Position numbers and translations under genes: made by a program
Notes under the pieces: generated by a model
What the model saw: only the letters and a program-made list of their open reading frames with translations
The model's database searches: none
What the model was told of the DNA's origin: nothing
Shown: piece after piece, positions 34,772-43,800 of the stretch
Layout: each line of letters begins with the position of its first letter
How positions within the stretch are numbered: position 1 is the stretch's first letter
NCBI RefSeq assembly: GCF_900250075.1
Contig: NZ_LT977070.1
Span: 2,584,894-2,648,893 of the forward strand
Direction: 5' to 3'
Length of the DNA: 64,000 nt
DNA from: Cupriavidus taiwanensis
GTDB taxonomy: Bacteria; Pseudomonadota; Gammaproteobacteria; Burkholderiales; Burkholderiaceae

Positions 34772-35950
34772 ATGACCACCGCCTCCCTCAAATTTTCCGA
34801 CCTGTCCGTGTCCGCGCTTGTCGCCGGGCTGGTCGCCACGCTCACCGGCTACACCAGTTCGCTGGTGCTGATGATCCAGGCGGGACACGCGGCCCACCTG
34901 ACCGACGCGCAGATCTCGTCATGGATCTGGGCGCTGTCGATCGGCATGGGGATCACCACCATCGGCCTGTCGCTGGCGTTGCGCGTGCCCATCGTGGTGG
35001 CGTGGTCCACCCCCGGCGCGGCGCTGCTGATCGCCAGCCTGCCCGGCGTGCCCTATGCCGAGGCGATCGGCGCCTTCCTGATGGCGGCATTGCTGATGAC
35101 CGCGGCCGGCATGACCGGCTGGTTCGACAAGCTGATGCGTGCCCTGCCCGCCAGCATCGCCTCGGCGCTGCTGGCCGGCATCCTGTTTCGCATCAGCGTC
35201 GACGTGTTCGTGCAGGCGCAGCACCAGACCGTGCTGCTGCTGGCGATGTTCGCCGCCTTCCTGCTGGGGCGGCGGCTGTGGCCGGCCTATGCGGTGCCCG
35301 GGGTGCTGCTGGCCGGCGTGGCGGTGGCGGGCGTGCTCGGGCAGCTCGATTTCTCGGGCGTGCGGCTGGAACTGGCGGTGCCGGTGTGGACCACGCCGGC
35401 GTTCTCGATGCCGGCCTTCATCAGCCTCGCCATTCCGCTGTTCATCGTCGCGCTGGCGTCGCAGAACATCCCGGGGCTGGCCGTGCTGCAGGCCGATGGC
35501 TACCACGTGCCGGCCTCGCGCCTGATCACCGTCACCGGACTGGCCTCGGCCGCGCTCGCGCCGTTCGGCTCGCACGGCATCAACCTGGCCGCCATCACCG
35601 CGGCGATCTGCACCGGCCCGCAGGCCGATCCCGACCGACATCGGCGCTATACCGCGGCGGTGGTCTGCGGCGTCGGCTACCTGGTCGCGGGCACGCTGGC
35701 CGCCAGCATCGCGGCGCTGTTCGCGGCCTTCCCGCAGGCGCTGGTGGTGGGCGTGACCGCGTTCGCGCTGCTGGGCTCGATCGCCAACGGCCTGACCGTC
35801 GCCATGCAGGTCCCGGCCGAGCGCGAAGCCGCCCTGCTGACCTTCATGATCACGGCCTCGGGCATGACCCTGGCCGGCATCGGCTCGGCCTTCTGGGGCG
35901 TGGTGGGCGGCATGCTCGCCTACCACGTGCTGCGCCGCCGGGCAGGCTGA
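34772..35950 (+). CDS. Benzoate/H+ symporter family (BenE) transporter
   Basis: The 392-residue protein has about twelve hydrophobic helices and matches BenE in length and pattern: SALVAGLVATLTGYTSSLVL at the start, STPGAALL, and ALASQNIPGLAVLQADGY in the middle with GSHGINLAAITAAIC. It probably imports an aromatic or related carboxylate, though no benzoate catabolic genes are near. ATG 34772 is preferred over the out-of-frame ATG 34758. No strong ribosome-binding site is seen. Confidence 0.9.
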   Translation: MTTASLKFSDLSVSALVAGLVATLTGYTSSLVLMIQAGHAAHLTDAQISSWIWALSIGMGITTIGLSLALRVPIVVAWSTPGAALLIASLPGVPYAEAIGAFLMAALLMTAAGMTGWFDKLMRALPASIASALLAGILFRISVDVFVQAQHQTVLLLAMFAAFLLGRRLWPAYAVPGVLLAGVAVAGVLGQLDFSGVRLELAVPVWTTPAFSMPAFISLAIPLFIVALASQNIPGLAVLQADGYHVPASRLITVTGLASAALAPFGSHGINLAAITAAICTGPQADPDRHRRYTAAVVCGVGYLVAGTLAASIAALFAAFPQALVVGVTAFALLGSIANGLTVAMQVPAEREAALLTFMITASGMTLAGIGSAFWGVVGGMLAYHVLRRRAG

Positions 35951-35969
35951 CGGCAGATCCGGCGCGGGG

Positions 35970-36488
35970 CTACAGCAGCAGGAAAGCCAGGTCGGACAGG
36001 CCGATGTCCTCCGGCGGCACGCCCTTGCGCCGCTGGAACAGGATGTGCTGCAGCACGCGGTCGCGATTGCCGGCAAAGGTTTCCGGATCCAGCCGCAGCG
36101 CCACGCGCGCGTAGTGCTCGGCCAGCAGCCGGTAGACCCGGTGCCGCACCCGCAGCATCTCGTTCTCGGCATGCAGCTGGCTCATGGCGCCGGTATTTTC
36201 TTCTTCCAGCTGCCGCATGCTCACCACCACCCTGGCGTGCATGCCGCGGTAGCGGTCGGTCTCCGCATGGGCCTTGCGCAGCTCCTCGCGCAGCGCGCGC
36301 AGGTCCTGCAGCTGCTTCAGGTTCTGCTGCACGCCGCGCTGGATGCGCGCGGCCTCTTCCAGCGCCTGGTCCGCCGCCGCGATGGTGTCGTGCCAAGGAT
36401 TGCCGTCCGGCGCCATGGCCGTGTCCCCGGACGCCGAGGATGCCAAGGACGCCGGGACGGGTGCGCCGTCGATGCCAGTGTGTTGCAT
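35970..36488 (-). CDS. Hypothetical coiled-coil protein
   Basis: A 172-residue soluble protein of unknown family. Residues about 35-120 are rich in heptads (ALEEAARIQRGVQQNLKQLQDLRALREELRKAHAE; VVVSMRQLEEENTGAMSQLHAENEMLRVRHRVYRLL), predicting a coiled coil; the C-terminus is hydrophobic (GLSDLAFLLL). ATG 36488 follows GGGGAG. It is convergent with the BenE gene (19-bp gap). Confidence 0.7.
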   Translation of the reverse strand: MQHTGIDGAPVPASLASSASGDTAMAPDGNPWHDTIAAADQALEEAARIQRGVQQNLKQLQDLRALREELRKAHAETDRYRGMHARVVVSMRQLEEENTGAMSQLHAENEMLRVRHRVYRLLAEHYARVALRLDPETFAGNRDRVLQHILFQRRKGVPPEDIGLSDLAFLLL

Positions 36489-36682
36489 ACCGCTCCCCTA
36501 TACCCCATGCCCGCCGCCGGCATCGTCAGGAATGTGCCGGCCTGGTCAGGCGAGACTGCCGCGACTGCCTGGAACGACCGTCTTGCCGCGGGCCGGCCTG
36601 CGCCTGCCTGCTGCGGTCTTGTGCGGCACATTCAACCGTGCGTTGCCGCTTCGCACAACCACCGCGAGGGAGGGACGCGGCT

Positions 36683-36711
36683 TTGGCGCAACATGCGCGG
36701 GACGCTAAGAT
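36683..36711 (+). promoter_or_regulatory. Sigma-70 promoter of the SMR pump gene
   Basis: TTGGCG (36683-36688), 17-bp spacer, TAAGAT (36706-36711), about 42 bp before the start codon. Confidence 0.65.
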
Positions 36712-36752
36712 GCCGGCTCAGGCCCATTGCCGGCCAGCCTCTTCTGCATGCC

Positions 36753-37085
36753 ATGAACGGATACGTGCTTCTCGCCCTCGCCATCGTCGCCGAGGTCATC
36801 GCCACCAGCAGCCTGAAAGCCTCGCAGGGCTTTACCCGGCTGCTGCCCAGCGTGCTGGTGGTCACCGGCTACGTCGCCGCCTTCTATCTGCTGATGCTGG
36901 TGATGCGCACCGTCCCGGTCGGCATCGCCTATGCGATCTGGAGCGGCGCGGGCATCGTGCTGGTATCGCTGATCGCAGTGGTGTTGTACCGGCAGGTGCC
37001 GGACCTGGCGGCCTGTGTCGGCATCGGGCTGATCATTGCCGGGGTGGCGGTGATCCAGCTGTTTTCCAAGACCAGCGCACATTGA
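36753..37085 (+). CDS. Small multidrug resistance (SMR) family efflux protein
   Basis: The 110-residue protein has four transmembrane helices and the essential membrane glutamate Glu14 in IVAEVIATSSLK. It also has the helix-3 stretch VPVGIAYAIWSGAGIVLV, closely like EmrE/QacE. It would export lipophilic cations by proton exchange as a dimer. A sigma-70 promoter is visible upstream. Guanidinium exporters of the same family look similar, so the natural substrate is open. Confidence 0.93.
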   Translation: MNGYVLLALAIVAEVIATSSLKASQGFTRLLPSVLVVTGYVAAFYLLMLVMRTVPVGIAYAIWSGAGIVLVSLIAVVLYRQVPDLAACVGIGLIIAGVAVIQLFSKTSAH

Positions 37086-37181
37086 CAGGGCGGGAAAATC
37101 CAACACCGGTCAGTTCCGGGACGCCGGATTCCCCGCATTGCCGCGCACTTGCCGAGCGCCGCTTGGCCGACTCCAGGTCGG

Positions 37182-37460
37182 CTAGTTGTGAAACCGGGCC
37201 ACGCGGGTACGCCCGGCACCGCGCCGGGCCATAGCATGCACCACCAGCGCGCGATGCATGACGAGCTGCTTGAGGCTCGCGCGCATGTTTGCCAGCATCG
37301 ATTCCGCCGTGTCGGCGTTGACGCGCTCGCGCTTCAGCTGCGCGACCCGCAGCTGCTGGGCATCGATTCGGTTGGACAGGCGCTCGATCGCCTGATCAGT
37401 TTCGTCCAGATCCTGGAGATCCTCCTCGATGCTGCGCAGGGGCTCGACTCCCGGTTGCAT
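37182..37460 (-). CDS. Small hypothetical coiled-coil protein
   Basis: The 92-residue protein starts at ATG 37460; the alternative ATG six bases earlier leaves no room for the GGGAG ribosome-binding site. The body is a long amphipathic helix (SIEEDLQDLDETDQAIERLSNRIDAQQLRVAQLKRER), then a basic end. No family is recognised. Cytoplasmic location is likely. Confidence 0.6.
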   Translation of the reverse strand: MQPGVEPLRSIEEDLQDLDETDQAIERLSNRIDAQQLRVAQLKRERVNADTAESMLANMRASLKQLVMHRALVVHAMARRGAGRTRVARFHN

Positions 37461-37584
37461 GGCCATCTCCCATCTGAGCGATATGGTTAGGTGATAGGCC
37501 AGATGCAAAGCCCTGTGTATCAGGCTCCGTCCTACAAATCGGTAATTCACCGGGCAACGCGAATCATTCGCGCTGACAAGGGCA

Positions 37585-37806
37585 TTATGGGTGGATCCGA
37601 TCCTTGTCCTTGCCAAAGGAGATGCGCCTGCCGACGCGGCCATCGCGCGTGTGGACGATCAGGTCGACGCGATCTTCCTCGGCCTTCGCCGTGCCGGCCG
37701 CGATGGCCGCCTCCCGGCTGGGGAAAAGCAGACGGCCCTCGCTGCCGCACGCGCGTTCCACCACCCACTGAAGTCCCTCGATCCGTAAAACGTGAACGTC
37801 CGACAT
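37585..37806 (-). CDS. DUF2188-like small protein
   Basis: The 73-residue protein has the DUF2188 pattern: a start with Trp (LQWVVERACGSEGRLLF), EAAIAAGTAKAEEDRVDLIVHTRDGRVGRRISFG. Function unknown. ATG 37806 is chosen from the family start; the frame is open upstream to 37890. It lies between the coiled-coil gene and the tRNA gene. Confidence 0.7.
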   Translation of the reverse strand: MSDVHVLRIEGLQWVVERACGSEGRLLFPSREAAIAAGTAKAEEDRVDLIVHTRDGRVGRRISFGKDKDRIHP

Positions 37807-37939
37807 GGCTGCTCCAAAACTGACGGAGAGAGTATCTGCAGTCGGCCCCCGGGTCGGTATCGGATTTTGTCCGACAGGGCGGATTTGCAACGGCGGAGGG
37901 GAGGAGGGATTTTTGGCAGACGGTTGCCAATAGAATCGG

Positions 37940-38014
37940 TGGTCCCGCCGACAGGAATCGAACCTGTATCTAGCGCTTAGGAGGCGCTCGTTCTATCCAT
38001 TGAACTACGGCGAG
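37940..38014 (-). tRNA. tRNA-Arg (anticodon CCU)
   Basis: On the minus strand a full cloverleaf reads from CTCGCCG (acceptor) to encoded CCA. The D arm is GTTC/GAAC, the anticodon stem AGCGC/GCGCT holds loop CTCCTAA with anticodon CCT, and the T arm is ACAGG-TTCGATT-CCTGT. It decodes the AGG codon. No repeat of its 3' end is seen downstream. Confidence 0.97.
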
Positions 38015-38126
38015 GGACAGGACTGCCAGGACCGGAAGCCGCGGGCGCGGTGATCCTGGAGACGGGCGGGAGTATATCAAAATCCGCACGCCCGCGGCCC
38101 GGCGCCGCCGGGGTGGTGGGTATTGG

Positions 38127-38152
38127 CCGACACCGGCATGCCGGGGTGTCGG
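38127..38152. promoter_or_regulatory. Upstream activator site (inverted repeat) for the sigma-54 promoter at 38262
   Basis: CCGACAC (38127-38133) and GTGTCGG (38146-38152) are perfect arms separated by 12 bp. It lies about 110 bp upstream of the -24 element. Related repeats with CCAACA/TGTTGG arms lie at a similar distance upstream of the two other sigma-54 promoters. Confidence 0.7.
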
Positions 38153-38261
38153 CGCGCATCCAACTCGGCGGCGCCGGCGGCAAGCGGCGGCTGGCCCCCG
38201 CCCTGCCAGGAACCCGCGTCAGGCCCCGGATTCCGGCCCGAGCCGGCCCGCTGGCCGTCGG

Positions 38262-38277
38262 TGGCACGCCGCTTGCT
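38262..38277 (+). promoter_or_regulatory. Sigma-54 promoter (perfect consensus) of the first peptide gene
   Basis: TGGCACGCCGCTTGCT matches the -24/-12 consensus TGGCACG-N4-TTGCW at every fixed position. It is 52 bp before the peptide start codon at 38330. Confidence 0.88.
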
Positions 38278-38329
38278 CGATAGCTCGTACCGCCCCCGGC
38301 GCATCGGCGCCTTCCACCGGAGACCGCAT

Positions 38330-38623
38330 ATGGCCACCCTCTCGATCAATGACCTTGCCGGCTGCCGCGAACTGGCTCCCGCCGCCATGGCGCGCGTACG
38401 CGGCGCGGGTGGGCAATGGGTATTCGGCTGGATCCGGCCGTTCGTGCCGTCGTCGCCGGCGCCGCTCGGCACGGTGATCAACTTTTACGAGATCAACTAC
38501 AGCTTCTATGCTGATCAGATAAACAACCAGTTCCAGAACATCGATATCCGCAACAACGCGCCGAACGCCAATATCAATGTGCGGGGCGACCAGGGTGCCA
38601 GGAACGACGGCCGGCTGGTCTGA
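38330..38623 (+). CDS. Double-glycine-type leader peptide precursor (GA variant), Asn-rich core
   Basis: The 97-residue product begins MATLSINDL and its first 26 residues align without gaps to the other five precursors, ending AMARVRGA. Hydrophobic residues occupy -4 (Val), -7 (Met) and -12 (Leu) from the predicted cleavage, as in C39-peptidase substrates; Gly-Ala replaces Gly-Gly. Two more glycines follow at once (GAGG), so the exact cut is open. The 71-residue core lacks Cys and its second half is rich in Asn, Ile and Phe (QINNQFQNIDIRNNAPNANINV). CGGAG lies before ATG 38330. It has its own sigma-54 promoter and is followed after 62 bp by the PP2C gene. Confidence 0.82.
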   Translation: MATLSINDLAGCRELAPAAMARVRGAGGQWVFGWIRPFVPSSPAPLGTVINFYEINYSFYADQINNQFQNIDIRNNAPNANINVRGDQGARNDGRLV

Positions 38624-38685
38624 TCCCGCCGTCGGGTGCCCTCCGGCGCCGGCGTGGAGCGTTGCGGATCGCAGCGGAGACCAGC

Positions 38686-39462
38686 TTGGGTTTCGACTCG
38701 CATTTCCGGTGGACCTCGGCGGCGTGCACCGACGTCGGGCGCGTGCGCGAGCGCAATGAGGACGCCTGCCTGGACCTGCCCGGGCAGGAACTGTGGGCCG
38801 TGGCCGACGGCATGGGGGGCCATGCCGTGGGGGATTTCGCCAGCCAGGCGGTGGTGCGGGCGCTGACAGCCCTGCCGCCGCAGGCGCGGCTGGAAGACCG
38901 CATCGACGCCACGCGCGCGGCCTTGCAGGGCGTGAACCTGGCGCTGGTCGACGAAGCCGCGCGCCTGGGCGTGCGCTGCATCGGCAGCACGGTGGTGGTG
39001 CTGCTGGCCGGCGACAGCCGCTGTGCCTGCCTGTGGGCCGGCGACAGCCGCCTGTACCGGCTGCGCGGCGGCCAGCTGGCGCGCCTCACGCGCGACCACA
39101 ACCAGGTCGAGCGCCTGCTCGCGCGCGGGCTGATCACGCCGGAGCAGGCGCGCCACCATCCCGCCCAGAACACCATCACCCGCGCCGTCGGCGCGGCGCC
39201 GACGCTGGCGCCGGAACAGCTGCTGACCGACGTGGCCGACGGCGACGTCTACCTGTTGTGCAGCGACGGCCTGAGCAACGAAGTCGACGATGATGCGATC
39301 GCCGCGGTGCTGGCGCAGCAGGACGTGGCGCAGGCCGCGCTGACGCTGGTGCAGAAGGCGCTCGACGCGGGCGGGCGCGACAACATCTCGGTGGTGGTGC
39401 TGCGCGCGGCCGATCCTTGCGGATCGGACCGCACCCTGGTCAACCCCGAGCTCGACACCTGA
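38686..39462 (+). CDS. PP2C-family protein phosphatase
   Basis: The protein (about 258 residues) dephosphorylates phospho-Ser/Thr with two metal ions. All core motifs are present: DVGRVRERNEDA, VADGMGGHAVGDFAS, GSTVVVLLAGD, GDSRLYRL, LTRDHN, LLCSDGLSNEV and GGRDNISVVVL. I use TTG 38686 as start because CGGAG lies six bases before it; TTG 38662 would add eight residues and no ATG is available. It resembles PppA/Stp1 and probably reverses the kinase encoded at 53.8 kb. It is likely co-transcribed with the peptide gene upstream. Confidence 0.9.
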   Translation: MGFDSHFRWTSAACTDVGRVRERNEDACLDLPGQELWAVADGMGGHAVGDFASQAVVRALTALPPQARLEDRIDATRAALQGVNLALVDEAARLGVRCIGSTVVVLLAGDSRCACLWAGDSRLYRLRGGQLARLTRDHNQVERLLARGLITPEQARHHPAQNTITRAVGAAPTLAPEQLLTDVADGDVYLLCSDGLSNEVDDDAIAAVLAQQDVAQAALTLVQKALDAGGRDNISVVVLRAADPCGSDRTLVNPELDT

Positions 39463-39489
39463 CGCCTGACGCCAGAAACCCGCCGCGCC

Positions 39490-40833
39490 CTAGCCCTTGC
39501 CGGCTTCGGCCTGCCGGCTGGCGCGGAAATCCTTCGAGTGGATGCCGTGCTTCTTCAGCAGCATCTGCAGGTGCGAGCGGTTCATGTCGAAGCGCCGCGC
39601 CAGTTCGGCGACGGTGCCGCCCACCTCCTGCAATCCGCGCTCGAGAAAGGCGCGCTCGGCCTCGTCGCTGGCCGCGCGCTTGGCTTCGCTGAGCGAGGTG
39701 GCCATGGCGATGTCAGCGCCGGGTGCGCTGGCGCCGACCACCGCCAGCGCGGCAGGCTTCGGGCGGATGTCCTGCGGCAGGTGCGGCAGGTCGGCGGTAT
39801 CGCCGGCCAGGCAGCTCAGCCGGTACAGCAGGTTGCGCAGCTCGCGGATATTGCCGGGGTAGTCGTAGTGCAGCAGGAAGTCGCGCAGCCGCGGCGTCAG
39901 CCGCACCGGCGCGCGCCGCAGCATGCCGGCAGCCTCGTCGCTGAAGTACGACACCAGCAGCGGGATCTCGTCGCGCCGTTCGCGCAGCGCCGGCAGGCTG
40001 ACGTGGATCACGCTCAGGCGATAGAACAGGTCCTCGCGGAAGGTGCCGGCCTGGCTCATGCGGCGCAGGTCCTTGTTGGTCGCGGCGACGATGCGCGCAT
40101 CGACCGAGATGATCTCGTCCGAGCCGACGCGCTGGATCTCGTGCGCCTCCAGCACGCGCAGCAGCTTGACCTGCCCGGTCAGCGGCAGTTCGCCGATCTC
40201 GTCCAGGAAGATGGTGCCGGTATGCGCGCTCTCGAACTTGCCGCGCCGGTCGTTGCTGGCGCCGGTGAAGGCGCCCTTCTTGTGGCCGAACAGCTCGGAT
40301 TCGAGCAGGCTGTCCGGAATGGCACCGCAGTTGACCGAGATGAAGGGCTTGTCGGTGCGCGCACCGTTGGCGTGGATCACCTTGGCCATCAGCTCCTTGC
40401 CGGTGCCGCTTTCGCCGTCGATCAGCACCGGCAGGTCGGTCGGCGCGGCCTTCTCGGCGATTTCCAGCGCCTCGAGCAGCCGGGGATTGTCGCCGAAGGT
40501 CCCCTCGAAGATAAAGCTGCGCTCCATCAGCGCCTGGCGGCGCTCGCGCGGCAGGCGCTCGACCTCAGGCTGCGGCGGCGCATCTGTGGCCGTGGATCCT
40601 GCCGCGGCGTCGGCAGACGATGCCGCCTGCACGAAGCGCTCCTTGTGCGACAGCCCCATCACCTCGTCGCGCAGCGTGGTGGCCTGCTTGAGCAGCTTCT
40701 CGATCTCGGGCCGGTCAAGCTTCGACGCCCAGCGCAGCGTCGAGCGCAGGATCTCGATCTTCTCGATCAGCCCGGCGAACGACACCGGCGAAGTCACCGA
40801 GACGGGGGTGGCACCCTGGTTGTATAGCTTCAT
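39490..40833 (-). CDS. Sigma-54-dependent transcriptional activator (bEBP), no receiver domain
   Basis: The 447-residue protein has an AAA+ domain with Walker A GESGTGKE (140-147), the sigma-54 contact loop GAFTGA (187-192) and Walker B FLDEIGELP (209-217), and a C-terminal Fis-type helix-turn-helix (VAELARRFDMNRSHLQMLLKKHGI). The N-terminal ~105 residues are helical and match no input domain I know; there is no receiver, GAF or PAS domain. Its start overlaps the stop of the ABC exporter gene (ATGA). It probably drives the three sigma-54 promoters of the peptide genes. How it is switched is not visible; control by phosphorylation or partner binding is a guess. Confidence 0.93.
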   Translation of the reverse strand: MKLYNQGATPVSVTSPVSFAGLIEKIEILRSTLRWASKLDRPEIEKLLKQATTLRDEVMGLSHKERFVQAASSADAAAGSTATDAPPQPEVERLPRERRQALMERSFIFEGTFGDNPRLLEALEIAEKAAPTDLPVLIDGESGTGKELMAKVIHANGARTDKPFISVNCGAIPDSLLESELFGHKKGAFTGASNDRRGKFESAHTGTIFLDEIGELPLTGQVKLLRVLEAHEIQRVGSDEIISVDARIVAATNKDLRRMSQAGTFREDLFYRLSVIHVSLPALRERRDEIPLLVSYFSDEAAGMLRRAPVRLTPRLRDFLLHYDYPGNIRELRNLLYRLSCLAGDTADLPHLPQDIRPKPAALAVVGASAPGADIAMATSLSEAKRAASDEAERAFLERGLQEVGGTVAELARRFDMNRSHLQMLLKKHGIHSKDFRASRQAEAGKG

Positions 40834-43800
40834 GCGGCACTCAGTTGCTTCTGCACCAGTTGGAAATACATGCCCTTGCGCTCCAGCAGCTCCTCGTGCC
40901 GGCCCTGCTCGACGATGGCGCCTTCGTACAGCACCAGGATCTTGTCGGCCTGCATGATGGTGCTGAGCCGGTGCGCGATGATCACCGCCGTGCGCCCGCG
41001 CAGGATTTCCTGCATATTGGCCAGGATGTTGCTCTCGGACTGCGTATCCAGCGCCGAGGTGGCTTCGTCGAACACCAGCAGGCGCGGGTCGTGGTACAGC
41101 GCGCGCGCAATGCACAGCCGCTGGATCTGCCCGCCCGACAGTCCGATGCCGCGTTCGCCGACGACCTGCTCGTAGCCCAGCGGCAGCTTGCTGATAAAGG
41201 CATGCGCGTCGGCCATGCGCGCCACTTCCTCGATGCGGCGCCGGTCCGGGCTGTCGTCGCCGCAGGCGATGTTCTCGGCGATGGTGCCGGAGAACAGCAG
41301 GTTGGACTGCATCACATAACCGACCTGGGCGCGGTAGAACGCCGCATCGATCACGTTGAGGTCGTAGCCGTCGACCGTCATCGAACCCTCGGTGGGCTTG
41401 TAGAAGCCCACCAGCAGCTTGGCCAGCGTGGTCTTGCCCGAGCCGCTGCGGCCGACGATCGCCACCATCTCGCCGGGCCGGATGGCGAAGCTGATGTTCT
41501 CCAGCACATAGGGCGTGTCTTCGCCGCCGTAGCGGAAGTACAGGTCCTTCATCACGATCTCGCCCTGCAGGTCGGGCAGCATCACGCGCGACAGCACGTC
41601 CTGCGGCTTCTGCTCCGGCTCCAGATCGAGCACGTCGCCAAGCCGCTCCATCGCCACGCCGGCGTCGTTGAGCTGGCCCCACAGCGCCACCAGCCCCATC
41701 AGCGGTGCCAGCACGCTGCCCATGAAGGCGTTGAAGGCCATCAGCTGGCCGATGGTCAGCTCGCGCTCCAGCACCAGCGTCGCGCCCACCCACAGCACCG
41801 CGATGGTGGTGGCGGCATTGAGCAGTTGGCTCGCCAGCCCCACCAGGATATGGAACTGCTGCGCCTTGTATTGCGATTCCAGCGCCTTGGTGTACTTGCG
41901 CTCCCAGCGCAGCCGCACCGGGCGCTCGATGCCCATGCCCTTGACGGTCTCGGCGCCGCCCAGCGTTTCCATCAGGTAGGCCTTGGCATCGGTCGAGGTC
42001 GCGAACACGTCGCGCGCATAGCCCTTGACCCGCGGCGTCACCACCACCGTCAGCGCGGCGATCGGGATCACGAAGGCGATCAGCAGCAGCGTCAGCTTGA
42101 CGTTGTAGAGAAACATGATGGTGAAGTAGATAAACACCATCAGCAGGTTCAGCGCCGTGGTCACCGTCGATTCGGTCAGGAAGGCGCGGATGGTCTGGTT
42201 CTCCTGGAAGCGCGCGAAGATGTCGCCGGTCTTGCGCTTGGCGAAGAACGACAGCGGCAGCGACAGCGTGTGCCTGAAGAAATGCGACATCATGGCGAAA
42301 TCCATGTTGCGCACCATGAAGTTGGCCAGGTAGGCGCGGATGGTCGACATTAGCTGCGAGAACACGCTCGAGATGATCAGCCCCGCGATCAGCAGGTGCA
42401 GCAGCCCGACGTTCTGGTGCACCACCACGCCATCGAGAATGTTCTGGATGATCAGCGGCGGCACCACCCCCAGCATCTGGATCACGAAGGTCGCCAGGAA
42501 CAGGTGCGCCAGGATCTTCTTGTACGGCGCCAGGTAGCCGATGAAGCGCAGCCACGGCGAGCGCTGCACCGACAGCTGCGTCATGCTCTCGCCCGGCGTG
42601 AACAGCAGGCAGGTGCCGCTCCAGCCGCGCTCGAATTCCTCGGCACTCATCTTGCGGAAGCCGATGGCGGGATCCGCCACCCACACCCAGCGCGACGAGA
42701 TCCCGTACACCACCACGTAGTGGTAGCCCTCCCAATGGACGATGAACGGCAGCTCGAATCCCATCAGCGAATCACGCGTGCATTGCACCCCGCGCGTGGT
42801 GAAGCCCAGCGATTCGCCGGCGCGCGCCAGGCTGTCGAGCGTGGCGCCCTGCGTGGTGACGTTGGCCAGCTCGCGCAGCTTGCCCAGCGTCATCGGGATG
42901 CCGTAGTGCCGGCAGATCATCGCCAGGCAGGCCGCGCCGCAATCCATTTCCTCGGCCTGCTCCACCAGCGCGAAGCGGCGGATCAGCTTTTCGCCCAGCT
43001 CGGGCCGGGAGGCCAGGTCGAGCAGTACCGGACGCTTGCGCCGCTCGGCCAGCTTCTTCTGCCGATGCAGCTCGCGGTCCAGCACCCGGATGCGCTCCTC
43101 CAGCACCTCGCGCAGGCGCGGATTGCGCTCCAGGATCAGCTGCACGGTTTTCTCGGGAATCACCAGCAGGCGCACGTCGGTCTCGGCCATGGCCGACGCC
43201 AGCTGCTCCTGCCGCATCACGCAGGCGCGCTCGCCGAAGATATCGCCCTGGCCCAGCGTCGCCAGCGGAAACTCGCTGCCGTCTTCGCTGCGCACGATGC
43301 GCACCGTGCCCTGGCGCACCACGTACAGGCGCCGGTCGTCGCGTCCGTCCTGCTTCAGGATTTCCCGGCCGGCCGCGACGCGCTTCACGCCGACGCTGCG
43401 CACCGCGTCTTCCAGTTCCTGCTTGTCGAGCTTGCCGCGCAGGTCGAACAGCCGCGCCACAAAGCCGCCGGCCGAACTGATCGCGACATAGCTGGTGATG
43501 AAGGCCAGCGCCGCGGGATTGCCCGCCACCACGGGCTCGCTCACGCTGCGCGGGATCATCAGCAACTCGGTCTTGCCCGAGGCGCGCACCGACGACTCGT
43601 GCCGGTATTCGCGCAGCAGCGCGAGATCGGCAAAGACCTCGCCGGTCTTGCGCACCCCCATGCTGATTTCCTTGCCGTGCTCCTCGTTGAACACGCGCAC
43701 CGAGCCGGACCTGACGATAAACAGGCCCGGCGCGGCTTCGCCGGCATTGCAGACGGTGTCGCCAAAGCCGAAGCTCAGCACCTGCGCGGCGTCGGCCAGG

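Noticed and set aside
37585..38014. Integration site with a mobile element at tRNA-Arg
   Set aside because: No duplicated tRNA 3' end, integrase gene or composition change beside the tRNA was found.
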